From NCBI RefSeq assembly GCF_036669915.1, contig NC_089314.1, forward strand, positions 4,597,120-4,661,119: DNA of 64,000 nucleotides, written 5' to 3'. Below the pieces are notes generated by a model. It had not been told where the DNA came from, did not search any database, and saw only the letters and a program-made list of their open reading frames with translations. A program made the translations under genes and the position numbers. Positions 42,601-55,800 of the stretch are shown here, piece by piece. The DNA comes from Pocillopora verrucosa (Eukaryota; Cnidaria; Anthozoa; Scleractinia; Pocilloporidae). Every line of letters begins with the position of its first letter. Positions within the stretch are counted from its first letter, which is position 1.

Positions 42601-44595
42601 CCCAAGGTTACAAAGAGAAGAAGTGACCAAAAAAGCGCGACACAGAGCAGGTAAAAAGCAGTGCATCATTGACTTTAAGGAACAGATTTGTCCAGGCATA
42701 TTTCTTGCGTTAAATGGAGGCTACTTTGTTGATTATCCTTCAAACATCTTTGCAACGCGTGGAACAAAACGTTACGAACAGCTTACCGTTTACTGCGTTG
42801 CTCATTTTTCACTGTTCTACACCATGGCTTTATGGACAAATGAATATGTTCCTAGTTCTGTAAGCAGCATTCGTCTTGAATTAAATTTGAAACAGACTTT
42901 TATCGTATTGGACATGAGGCCGAAAATTGGGCGATTTTATTTGGGGAATATTTTTTTTAGCTAGGGCATATCTAGTCACGTGACCCCTTAAAACCAATCG
43001 CGTGCGAGCAAAATCATTTTATAGCTCACTAAGATACGTATTAGGGAAGCCAAGAGTTACATCGACGGGTGTAACCTGAAGTTGACTACCATCTCATCCA
43101 AGACAACTGGGAATTTTCCCCAGTCGTTTCATGGTATGGAAACCGGGGTAAGGTCTGGCGCTAATGAGTCACGTGGCTCAAAATGAATTGGAATTAATAT
43201 GGGTCCACACTATCATTCCCAGGCAATGCTCGTGAGATTCTCGTGAATAACATTTGTATCAATTTCTTTCTTGAAATCACTAGAGGTACAACTCAAAAGC
43301 TACAAGCTAAGCGAGTGATAATTCCACCAGACGAACGAAAACAGCTCCCTTCCTCCAGTAAGGCCCAGAAATCACCACACTCAGCTGCTTGTAAAGTGTC
43401 TTGTAAAGGATTTTGCACCTGGTCTTGTTCAGGGACTTTGATAGGTCCGCATCACGTACTAACTAGCGCGCATTGTATCGACGGAGTGGATGTCGCTACT
43501 CTTCAGGTTGGGTTTCTGGAGAGAAATGGCCGGCTACAGTGGTACGATGTGATGAAAGCGTCCATGCCACTACGATGGAAAATTACTAAGAAAAAATATG
43601 ATTATGCCGTGCTTAAACTCAAAGGTCGGGCAAATCGTCGATCGTACGTCAGTGTCGTATCCGTGTCCCTGCCCAAAAACTCGTTGATATCGATCACAGG
43701 TAAGCTAGGCGCTAGTAAGTATCGATCTTACTTCAGTGTCGTTCCATACCCTTACCCAAAGGAATGCTGAAAAAAAGTCCAGGTGACCTGGACGCTAATT
43801 GCTATAGTTTCGTACGGGAAACTTCAGGTCGCCAATGTCACTGTACCTGAGCGGTAGAAAAGCAACTGACAAGGTAAAAATCAGTAACTCATTGAAAACA
43901 TTTTGAGCCGGTTATTTAAACAAAGTTTAGCCGTTGTTTAACAAAAACCATCTTCAATTTAGCCGAACCTTTTGTCTAAACATTTATTTTTGTTGACAAT
44001 GTCCAGATGGCCTGAAGCTCACTGCTTGCATAAAACTGCGGTTCGGGTTACAGGCCTCATGTAAATGTAACCGGTCCTTCGGGTTTAACACTTGTAAATA
44101 TTCCCAAATTCTATATGGAAACTGCCCGAACCTACTTAATAAATCAATTAATCAGTTATTTATCTGCACGTCATTAAACATTTTCGGTCATTTTTAAATG
44201 TTTGATACAGTGACCATAATTTTCGAAAAACAAAGAAGCACGAGCAAAAATCCACTTTTTTTTCACATCGTACTTCCTAAATTGAATTTTTCATGTTTTT
44301 TTATTCGTAAGGATTTCCCGGTGACAAATCTCCTAGCAGTCTTTGGATCTCCAAATGTCGTGCAATCTTAGTGAGCAGCGGTCAGATTTGGAATAACTGT
44401 GACGTGGTGAGAGGGAGTTCGGGGTCAGGTGTTTTAGTAAAGGACAACAGCGGAGGGATAACTCGCACGGTTGTTGTCGGTGTACTGTCCGGCGAACAAT
44501 CTGTACGAATTCGAGGACGTGTCAAGAGATTTAATGTAGCTGTTCATCTAACAGGGTCTAAGCTATCTCAGATTAATGAATGGATAAATAAATAA
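39622..44595 (+). CDS. Secreted serine protease, PRSS23-like
   Basis: Five exons join in frame to 343 aa: 39622-39665, 41062-41220, 42522-42650, 43284-43699 and 44312-44595. Exon 1 encodes only a signal peptide (MKAIFVMLLMLKAV), so the product should enter the secretory route. Residues about 20-145 form a basic pro-region without a domain I know. The trypsin-like domain follows, with His174 in LTSAHC, Asp217 in YDYAVLKL and Ser286 in RGSSGSG; the triad is complete. The motif WSCSGTLIGPHHVLTSAHC and the C-terminal FNVAVHLT...QINEWI match human PRSS23 (CSGTLISPRHVLTAAHC, FNVAVRIT), which is 383 aa. There is no IVGG-type mature N-terminus, also unlike typical trypsins. The stop codon overlaps an AATAAA (44591-44596). 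Confidence 0.85.
41259..41300. repeat. Purine-rich G/A tract in protease intron 2
   Basis: A GGGTGTGGGAGGGGGG-type run passing into GAGAGAGA lies just after the exon 2 donor. Low complexity only. Confidence 0.75.
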
Positions 44596-46818
44596 AGCCT
44601 ATTTTAAAGCTTGAGAAGGAGAAATTAAAAGCATTTAAAGGAGTAATTGTCCTGTTCCGTGATTTAATTTTTTAATTATACCAATCCTCCCTTCGTATAA
44701 CGAGATTATCACTGAATAACTTCAACCACAGGCAGCCCAAGCTCCAGCTATGAGATGATCATCTTGCGCAGTATGAGTCATGTCAAAAATATAAGACCTT
44801 GTATGGGAATGTGTACAACCGCTCTTAGGAATAAAAAAAATACAGTCAAATTCTCAATAAATACCTCACCTTACTTTCACAGTGTATTAATTGTTTTGTG
44901 ACTGCTTACTTTGTTGCAACGAGGCCATTTTGGCGAGTTGGCGGTCACAAAAAAGGTAATGCATGAAATGAACTTTGAAACACTTCGACGTCGCTTCTCT
45001 GTGTTCCTGACATAGGTTATTTACCTGGTAGTATTTCTGTATAGGGAAAAAACCGTGCTCGAGGTCTTAAGCGCGGCCTGAGGCTGTAGGACCGTACACA
45101 AGACAAATAACTTATTCATGATTTTATTTTTCTGCTGGTTCGTTTTCTTCCGCTTTTCCGCGATTGGCGTTGACATTCCGCGGGTATCTGGAAGGAGCGA
45201 ACTTTATCAATGGTCTGGGGAGGGATGGGACGGTAAGGCTCGCAAATCTCCCATCCTTTCCTACGATCGTCATAAACTTGATATCTGGCGCGATAAACAA
45301 TAGACTTGAAATGCGACATCAATAGCAAATATTTCTCACTTTTAAATAGCTTCTTTTTATTGAATCTCAAGATATGTTTTTTACAAGATTAGAAATGGTA
45401 CAAAAAGATCTCATCTCCAGAATTTTTCCATACAATGTTCAAATCTGCATCTCGCAGGATTTATTAAATCGCGTATAACTTTCAAACATTTTAAAAATCT
45501 TCCTTATAAAACTAAGGCAATCTTTCCACACTCAAAACTTCGTACGAAAAACAGTATATCGCATCAGGCCGCATCTCAATATTTTGATAGTTATTTAGTG
45601 ACAACTGCAATTCAAATGGAAAATAAAAGAAATTTAAAAGGCTCTGAACAATTCTTACTCAACAACACAATATCTGGGAAACACACCATAAAGTGCTAGT
45701 AAGCTCCCACGGCTGCAGGGTTTATTCTAGTGCGCGGCTTTGAGGAAGATTACCGCATAAAATTTGCGTTTATGGGCCAGTAAGACGCAAACGGTTGCGT
45801 CCAAGAAAAAGGCTCTTTCCGGGTACTTTTTTAAATTATCTGTTCAAAAATATAACTTACATCAGGATTAATATAACAGCTCATATTTAAATTCTTTTCA
45901 AACCTCATAGCCTCTTCATGTCTCAATTGCTTATCTCTTTGTTTCCTCACGGAAAAGACTCTTGAGGCGAATTTGAAGACCTCTTTGGGTAGCCCCCTTT
46001 TTTAGGCCCCTATCACGAGAAAGGGTCCAACAAAACCTGAACGGGCCCACTGAGCCTTCTTCTAGAATAAAGCTTGCAGCTGTCACACTTTACGGCTTCT
46101 AAAAGCCATTTAACCACCTTGGCGTGGCTCCCTGAGCTGCATTTTGTTACAGCATAACCAAATGGCCAAAATAGCGATGACATAGTCATCATTAATTTTA
46201 TTGCAAAAGCGAATGGCGAAAAGGGTCTTTCTTTTGCAGAGCAAAATCATTCTTGGTCTTCGTTTAACATCAAACTTTGGAAAATCAGAAACCTTTTATG
46301 TTTCGGTAGACAGAAGTGAAACGAGGAGGAAATGGTAGAATAATCTTTACTGGAATGCAAAATCAACGATCAGGTCTCCGGTAAACGATAAGAAGCTCGA
46401 CTGGAAACGTTTTGACTGGTATACAAAATCAACAATCGGATTTCTGGTAGGCGACGACACTTAGGTTTTCTCGCAGTAAAATACAGTTTGGTTTGCTGTT
46501 GGCTAGTTTCTTCTTGAGTCACGGCAACGCTTTTTGTCGAGTACATACTAAACAGTTTTTCCACGGAAACCTAATCATCTTTACATGTCCAGTTAAGACT
46601 GTTGTCACCGTATACCCTCTCTTTCCCCCCACCCGCCGTGATTGATGATTTTCATCAAGGTTCTCGGTCCCTGCTTTTCTATCAAGAGGTAACTTCTTCA
46701 GATTTCTTTAGTGAAGGGACCCATTTCAGCGACAGATCCAGCCTCACATCCAGCTTGTCATGTGACCTGAATGTCAGGTAGCCTTCGAGACACGTGATGT
46801 AAAAAACCACGTGAAAAT
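44596..46818. other. Spacer between protease and paracaspase genes
   Basis: About 2.2 kb. It contains the candidate alternative last exon of the paracaspase (45116-45304) and a diverged tandem duplication (about 46347-46393 and 46410-46458, both with CAAAATCAAC). AATAAA on the minus strand lies at about 46198-46203, far downstream of the paracaspase stop. No other gene is seen. Confidence 0.5.
45116..45304 (-). CDS. Candidate alternative last exon of the paracaspase
   Basis: A phase-0 open segment of 62 codons follows a splice acceptor (TTTCAAG at 45305-45311). It encodes SIVYRARYQVYDDRRKGWEI and CEPYRPIPP, then a basic tail RKSGRKRTSRKIKS. AATAAA lies just before the stop on the same strand. 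The beta-strand-like pattern resembles the main last exon (VVTFKMYYRMGNEVRDWEKT), and both could join the exon ending at 47514. It could instead be a chance frame or the end of another transcript. Confidence 0.4.
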   Translation of the reverse strand, partial: SIVYRARYQVYDDRRKGWEICEPYRPIPPQTIDKVRSFQIPAECQRQSRKSGRKRTSRKIKS

Positions 46819-49800
46819 TTAAACCTGGGTACATTTCACTCCAGGCAATCTGCCGCATGTTATCCACCAGTCCCATTGAACAAAAACGGACGAGACCAGC
46901 GGGCAGCCAAGGCGAACTGTCTTTTCCCAGTCACGCACTTCGTTTCCCATTCGGTAATACATTTTAAATGTCACCACTAGAGGATCCTACACGTTAAGAG
47001 AGTGAGAGAAAGAGAACATTCAGATTTTTGTGTGTAATTTCTTCATCCTGAATTCCAGTTTCCAGCCGTTCTCTGTTATTCTGTCGGATACGAACTTAAA
47101 ACAACTCAAGGAAAAAAGAGTTTGAAAAAAAAAATTTTTTAAAAATCGGCTGTCGGGAGCGAGGAGGGGGGGGAAGGGTAAGGGTAAGGTATGTTTCTTG
47201 AAACCCTCACCCTATATCCGGCAGAAAGATTGATTGTTTTCCCACTTTAATTAGCCCTGATCCAAACAAACCTTCTTTGTTTGAGCTTCACCAAGTTAAC
47301 TTCAATCAAACATTTACAACAAATAATGAAGTGACATTGAGTAGAAATTAGTCCAGTGCAGAGTGTTTATCCACCCTGAACGTAACCAAAACCTGGGGAG
47401 GGGTGGCAGGGGCAGTCTACTAACCCACCCCTTTTGGATGAATAGGCCAGCTAAGTATGTAAACTGAGTGTACTTTCGATTATATAGAAGATTATTAGAA
47501 ATAGAGCACATACCAGTAACTTTTGTAGTCTAGACAACTGTACTACTTGTTCTAAAACTCCTCCATTTTCACCCAGGAATTCACCAGAGAGAAGGCGAAC
47601 TTTGCTCATGACAGGCTGCAAACAAATCCAAAACAGAGATCCCTAATCACACCTATAAATTTTGAAAATCATAACTACTTTTGAATCTACTGACAATCAG
47701 AGCTGGTTTACTCCTTGCATAAGGAGTTTGTCACTGGCTTTTTTCTGTTACACATGGTGCTGTGTAAACTTAGGTATTAGGATTCCATATTGCTTCTGCA
47801 GATGCTTGAGTTCTGGTATGTCTGACTTATAAACCAATTATAGCACCTGAAAATCAGTGATTAATTAGTCAATGAATCAAAGGCCCAATCAAAAAGTCAA
47901 TCAATCAATGTATCTGTCAATCAATCAATCAATCAATCTATAATCCAATCGCCTACTTAGTCAATCAATCAATGTATCTGTCAATCAATCAATCTATAAT
48001 CCTATCACCTACTCAGTCAATCAACCAATCAATTAATCATGATTGATCAATTAACAACAAAAACTGTTCTAAGAAATGTTTGAGGTTCAAGAGTAACACT
48101 GAGTTTGCAACTTACCGTGGGTACTTGTAGATCCATCACAACTTCTTGTAGTGGAGCAGTATTTGTATTATGAGCAGATATCTTAATTTCCATAACATTT
48201 GAAAACACAGGTCTGCATTCAAATGATATGACCAGTCCATCTTGGTCAATTGGTGGGATTTCATCTGGAAGATCTGCAGAAAGTATGATACCACTTGAGG
48301 GGGGGTATGGACAATAATTACCTACTCCACAAGTGTTCTTATTGCCCACCTCTTCTTCCCCCCTTCCCCCCTCCCCCCCCCCCTTTCCTCTGATTCCTTT
48401 CCTCTGACCCCTTTACCCTTCCTGTAACATATCCTCTAAAAACATTCCTCCAGTCTTCTGTTGTGCTTTCCATGTGTATGGAAAACCTACTAATTTTGAC
48501 CTAAAATTCAATGAGAGTCTCCTTCACTGGAAAAATTTCCAAACAATTACCAGTAGTTCCATTAGCTCCAAGGTTCTGCAAGCAACATTTGTTGTTGCAA
48601 AGTGCAGAACCCAGGCTCTTGTAGGTCATACCAAATGCATGCAAGAAAAACATGCTTATCTTGTTCCATTTTATCCAATGAAAAAAAGAAAAAAAAATGG
48701 CTTTGTACTTTAACCAATAGATTTTCTCTATTTCACATGGAAATGGACAGCACCACTGCTACTCACAATGAGCCTGATTCCAGAGTTTCATTCGTTCCCC
48801 AAACTCCTCTGGCAGCAGATCTGGTACAATAGGATCAGTGAGTCGACAGTCTGCTACTGCATCACTCTCATGGCATGGTCTCTGGATCAGATTTCTGCTA
48901 CTTGCACGGCTAACATCTGTAAAATACAAACAGAACAGAGTTCTTAGAAGTTCCAGGGTTCATTTCTTCATAGCAACTCAGATTGTTCTTTGTCCCACAA
49001 TTGTGCCAAATTGATGAACATCTTTCTTCGAGAATTTAAGAGTCAAAATGTCTTACCACGAGCGACATCCATAAGTATGAGCTCAATTCGCTCATTTCTT
49101 CTGATATGTCTCAGTAAATGTGTCGCATACAGGCCATTTGGCTGGTTTGGCTCTTCATATGCCTCCTGTTGGGAACAACTGATACAACAACCCAAGATAA
49201 AATGATTAGTTCTCCCCTTCTAAATCAAAATAATAAGGTGCTGCTAATTCATAGACTCTCCCTCTCTGTGGCGTTATGCATTATTGTGGCATTCATGAGA
49301 GGAGCTTGGGAAAGATTGGTGCCAGTCCCTTTATGTTTTCAAAATCAAATTAAAAAAGGATGTTAATGTATTTGAAATAGCACTATCCCTCTATAAAACT
49401 GTTTTAAACTTGCTCTCAAAGGTACTAATCTCTATGTTGAATCACTAATCACCAAGTAAATCAATACAGGAGTTAAGGTTCTTTGTAAGAAGAGTTTCTG
49501 TGACAGTCATACTGCCTGCTGCTAGGCTACTGTCTAATCAGGAATATGCTTAGAATATATTCACCAATGAGTTGGCATTTCTTTAGATTCACACCAAAGT
49601 GGAAAACTAGTTATGACAGAAAGAAAGAGTTGGAATAACAAGTGGAAAAAGTAACTTTTCATAGGCCTAGCATAACTATATCAATAAAGAAATCTTTCCG
49701 TTTAAATGAAAGAATTCTCCAAAAGACAGTTACTCACCATGAATATGCAAAAATATTATTTCCTTTTGGTCCTCTTTTGCAATAGTGAACAGTGCCAGTT

Positions 49801-52800
49801 TTCTTTGGTAACCTGTTCATAGTAATGGGGCTGTTAAAACTTCACTCATTACTCCCAAGGTAAAATTTATTTATTTCGTGATTCTCTCTCCTAACTACAA
49901 AATATTTTCTTTTCAAACAACTTAACAGACAACTTAACACAGCCTTAAGGTTAAACATTTCTAGACAAAACAGTCACACTAACAACTTCTTACCGTATTC
50001 GACAAGAATCAATGATCAACAAGTTTAAGGCTGTATCACATGCTTGCATGGTTTCAAGAATCTCCTGAGCACGCAGACTGTCTTGACGATTATACTTCAG
50101 ATTTGCATCAACTGGAAGAAGAAAGTTTTCTCCCCCATCCTCATATCCATGACCAGCATAGTAGAGTACTCCATAAACACCCTTGCCTTAAATCAAATGA
50201 GAATTGATTTGAAATTACAAACTTGCAATAAAGTTTAGTACTGTTATAGTGTGTTATAAAATAGCTTCTGGCTCTCAGCCACAACTCTGAGTGTCAGATG
50301 CTATGATGGTACTTTGGTTATCATTTTACTATAACTGAGTTCTCCTAACTTAATTTGAAAAAGAAAAATGAAATAAAAAAGATTTTGATCCAAGACCATT
50401 ACCTGATCTTAGTAGGCAATATGTTTTTCTTTTGCAGTTACATATAATTTCTGTTTTGCATCAACAAAATTTTTAAATTCTGTGATTTTTTTAGCTCAAT
50501 TGGTGGAGAGTTGTGACAGTGCTTTAGTGAGACTCCCATAATGATTGAAACCAGTTGAAAGTTACTCACCTAAGAGTCTGCAAAATGAAAGAACTGCAAT
50601 CCTCATCTCACTCAGTGAAAGATTCACCAAAGCCACAACCTAATTAGAATAAAGAAATCCACAGCTTAGTTTGATCTCAATTTTTTATCAATAAGTGCTG
50701 GCAGTATTGACCAAAATGAGATTCAAAGTCACTGTGTATTTGTGGGTAGTGTCACTAAATGGTGATGAGATGGATATGAAGATGATATCTGAAGCTATCT
50801 TGACAAGCAACACAAGCTGGTGAAGAAGTCATTTATCAACCTTGTTCCCAGGCTACATGTACTTTCTCACATGCTTAGGAAAATACATGTATTCTTTGTG
50901 CCACCTCTTATAAAACATAACTACTCTCAGTCAGTTAACAGTCAGTGTCAGCCAATTCACAGTCTGCAGTATAAGCAAATGTCATAAACCAAAGTTTTGG
51001 TAGCAGAAGCCATCAACCCCTTAATTAACTCCCAAGGGCAACCAAGAAAGAATTTCTCCTTACAAATATCAAAACAATATCAAACAGTAAAGTAACGAGA
51101 ATTAAGAAACATATCAATTTGGGGATTTTTTGTTGATCCAATACCAAATTCTCCAAACTAACATCAAGAATTGTATGGTAGGCAGTGCTCTCCTGAATGG
51201 AGAGAGTTACTGTTAGTTTCAAGTGTCTTTCCCAAAGACACAATTCATACCCACACCACATTATACGTTGGAAGAGGTTAACCATAGAGCTTTTATCATC
51301 TGGCATGTAGCAACAGGCAGGTTTTAAAATATACAAATCAGTACAAAAATATCATTTAGCAAAAGAAAATCAATCAAAACCCATGACTAAGAGAGGTGCA
51401 TGACTCGTACATTTTTAACAGTTCTGGGATAATTGCAATCCTAAATCATTGTTTAAAGAAACAATGTCACACATGAGCTAACTCTGACCTTAAATCCAAG
51501 AGTGAAAAGGACTTGTGCCACATCGTATGCATCTTTTTCAGCATAGAACAGCCCTTTTAGTTTTCCACACTCATACTGCTGGTTTCCAATGACAAGAGCA
51601 ACTTTGTCTGATACCACTGGGGGAATGAAATATTGAATGATTAAGTCCACTTTTCATATGTTTCATTATGTAAAAATACAACAAACTCTTTAATAAGCCA
51701 TAAAGGGGTTTTTAGAACATTGAAACACAAGACAGAGTGGTTATTGGATTAAAGGTTTATCAAATTTGAAAATGCTTATCAACCCTGCAAATAGTCATTT
51801 CTCTCCTGAACCAGCTATCACCCAGCTTAAATTGATAACTAGGTTACGAAACCTAAAAAAGATTTAAAACACAAAAGGGTTTTAAGTACAAATATATTTT
51901 GCAGTGTACTGCTGCCACACACCCAAATGAACCAAAGTAACAATACTTGGGAATAACATTTTGCACCACGTTAAATACACAAATATATTACTAACAGTAA
52001 CTGGTCCAATGAAAAGACTTCTCTATTCACATTGCTGCTTTTATTTCCTTTTGCAAATTTCATTCCATTATTTTTCCCACAGAAAGGAATCAATTACTCT
52101 TATGGCTCCTAACAACACTATAACAGCTGTTTTCAATTTATTAGTAAAATGACATGTCTCCTGTTATAATAAATGTTAAATTTTGTCATTTGAAATATTC
52201 ACCTGGTCGTGGTGGACTTTCTGGAGCAGTACTTGGTTGTCTCATTGAACTTGGCTCTAACACAACATTTCCATCTTGAAGGTCAGATCCTTTATTTGAA
52301 ACCAAAATTTTATCATAAATAATCAAACTTTTGTTCAAGAAACATAGTTCACATTTGACAAGGAGAACAACTCAGACTTCTTGAACATGGAAACCTTAAC
52401 CTTCTGCATTCTTATTGATATGACAGATAATTACAGAAAAACACTGATGAATGATGATAACATTGAGAGGCAATAATATCTTACCATTTTGTCGATCTGT
52501 TGCAGGATGGCGGACTTCATCCAAAACCACACCAAAAGCAACAAACAAAAACAAATAAACAAGAACAGCTTTAGTCTCAGAGCCTTTTTTCTCTCTTTAG
52601 ATGACTTCCTATTTAATTTTTTTCTGTACATTGCTTTCACTGTTCATGAAAGTGAGAGGGAGCCTATCATTAAATGTATCTAATATGTAGATTGCAGTTA
52701 AATAATAAGAAAGATGTGAAACTTTAAGCTTAGTCATCTAATGAAGATAGATGGCAAAGTGTATTTGTTTTGCTAGCATGCAGTACAAGGAGTAAAGTTT

Positions 52801-55800
52801 TAAAACTTTTTCCTTTGTTTTGATTCAGTTCAATTAGACTTGGCTTCAACCCTCAGCTTTAAATTCTCCGAACTAACACCAAGAATTGTATGGTAGGCAG
52901 TGCTCTCCTAGGTGGAGAGAGCTACTCTTAGTTTCAAGTGTCCTTTGTTTTGATTCAGTTCAATTAGGCTTAGCTTCAACCCCGGCTTTAACAGCAAAGT
53001 TATTTCTCCACACATTGTGTGTCATCACCAAATCTTGTCTTTGGTTGACTTAGGTAACTTGAAATTATGAATCAAAAGCTTTAAAGAACTGGGCACCTTA
53101 GATTTCAGAGTCAAGGGCCTTCAAACAAGCATCTTGTGATTGTTCTTATGCAACAGCTTTGTATAAAACCATCCATCCATACCTTGTGGTCTTGGTTCCA
53201 AAGCTAAAGGGGATCCATAATCAGAGAACATTGTGTGCTGAACATTTGCAATGATTTCTTGGTAAGGACGAGATCCTAAAACATTCAAAATAGTCTGTTA
53301 CTTTACTCACTTAGTACAACAGCATACCACAGAATAATACTAAAAGCTTAATAAAAAAAAAAAAAAAAAGAATCACTGGTCCTAATAAATTTAGGAGGAA
53401 GAGTTAAGAAGTTGGTTCAGTGCCACCCTTAAAACAGAGCTTCCAAAGACAAGCTTCACCAAATAAAGCTCACCTTCTATTGAAGTATAGTTAAGATGCA
53501 ACTAACTTTATGGTTCCTGCATTTTCATCATATCTTCTTGCATAGTTACAAAGCCTATTCCCACCAACTCTACAGAGATGCAGGGGGAGGGGGAAAGTTT
53601 AGAAGGTCAGCGGTATTGTTCTTTTAACCCTTCAACTCCTCGAAGTGATTAAAATGTAACTTCTCCCAATAATACTCATACAATATCTAAGAAACAGGTA
53701 ATGAAAATACTAAAAAACTATCCAGGTAGAAGTTGCGACCTTGATTAACATCTAGTTCTTGTAACTATTTTATAGGGAAATGTGTAGCAGCTAGAGGGGA
53801 GAATTAACAATCAGATCTTGAGAGTGAAAGGGTTAAAAGGAAAAATTCTTCAGTGGGTAGGAATCTTCAAAAAATAATTCAAACTTTAAAATACAGTCAA
53901 ATAACTGCATTTCCAATAACACTTACTGCCATCATCCCCAACACAATATGCTGGCCTGGGTGGTGTTAAATTGTTATTGTACAGGTATTCATTCTCTTGA
54001 GGCGGGCGTGTTTCTTTCAAATCTAGACCACAGAATATGTTAAAAAACCTGTCAATTAATGACTGGCTTTGTTGAATGACACCTTAAAACTAGATCACTC
54101 TCATTTACATGTGTATATTAGTGTGTGAATTTTTTAGAGCAGTATAAAAAATTTGACAGTACTTAATGTAGTTGTGTGGTCTTAATTCTATATTCTGCCT
54201 GAAGAAAACATTCAAAATCGCAATTTTAAGGCTGAGTTGACAAACTAATTTCCCACATCAACAAAATGCTTTTAATGGCTACCTCTCATCTTTCTTAGTG
54301 AGGTTCACAAACTATTTGCTGCTCATCAAAAAAACTGAATGGTATAAATAAAAAACAAAATGACAATTACTTGGAAAAACTCTTGCTTTTGCAAAGTGTG
54401 ATTAACTTATAATAATATAATAATAACAATAATAATTCATGATCATAGCTTATAACTTATTTAGTATCATCTGAAGTAAATACCATGAAGGTAAAATTAG
54501 TCTTGCATGTACAGTGAGACATTAAGTAATGTTCTGTTAGGGCTGTTATGTAATATCAGTAACATATATATAGTGTTATAAATAAAAAGCACTATTTGCT
54601 TGTATTTGAATATAAATATAAATATTCTCTTAAATTCAATCAAGAGCAAAATTAACAAACCTCCAGTGGAATATGCTCCAAATAAGTTACCACCAATAGG
54701 AAAAGGTGCTTCAGGAGGGAGAGTGACATGCGTGGGCTGGTAATCTTTTCCGCTTGGATACTGTGATAACTCTAGAGTAAATAATACCAGTTGATATGTT
54801 TTGAATGGAACTATTTGTTATTAGATTTATTAAATAACTGCCTCCAGCAGAAGGTAATATCACATCAACACTGTCCTAATTAGCTACCCAAGTCCCCCTT
54901 CTTCACTTGGGAATGCCAATCTTGACTCCATAAAAAGAAAAGTTCATGTCCCCAGGTTAGAAAGTGTATCTTAAAAATGAGAAGTCCCCTCACCATTGTT
55001 TCAAACTCAATTCCTTGAACCCTGTAGTTAGATGAGACTGGCATTTTAAATAGGACCTTACATTTATCAACAGTTTGCTATGTTCTGACATTTTTTCAGG
55101 CTTGTTCTTTTATTACCAATCTGCCAATACCCACTGTAAGTTTGAACAATTTTTCCCTTTGTCATCATAATAAACAAACTGTTAGTAGTCTTCTCTGGTT
55201 AGATAGAGCTGTTTTAATCAACAGTTTACAATGTTCTGACATTTTTCAGGTTTATTCTTTTGTTACCAATCTGCTGAGACCCACTGAAAGTTTGAACAAT
55301 TTACTCCCATGTCATCAAAACAAACAAACTGCTGGTGGTCCGCTCTGATAGGATAGAGACGTTTGGTTTTTTTCTATGTTGATATCAGGAATAAGTTAGT
55401 TGATAAGTGAAGGTATAAATTATGGTTTGTCTATTTTTAAAATTGTTTGAATGATATTCACTGTTCTCCAAATTATATATATTTACCATAACTATACATA
55501 TTGATTTTTGACCGGAGGTTTTTGTAATAATTTCTGTCACAAGGTCTGAAATACTGAGCCTAAAAGTAAATTTTTGACCCCATCTTACAGCCTTTATCTG
55601 TAAAGTGAGTTCAGTGTTGTTATTTTTGAAATTTTACAAACTAAATGTACCCAGACTGCAGGTGATGTTTGTACTGTTTTGAGTCCTTTACCACCAAGCA
55701 CTTGCACCCACATTAGTGATATTACTGTATGACTAATAATAATAATAATTTAAAAGTACTGTAATCAGGTATGATGATTGTACTAGCTTTATAGATTGCT

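Noticed and set aside
42578..42964. Plus-strand frame running past exon 3 of the protease
   Set aside because: It is in another frame from the protease exon, and the region beyond the donor at 42651 looks like intron.
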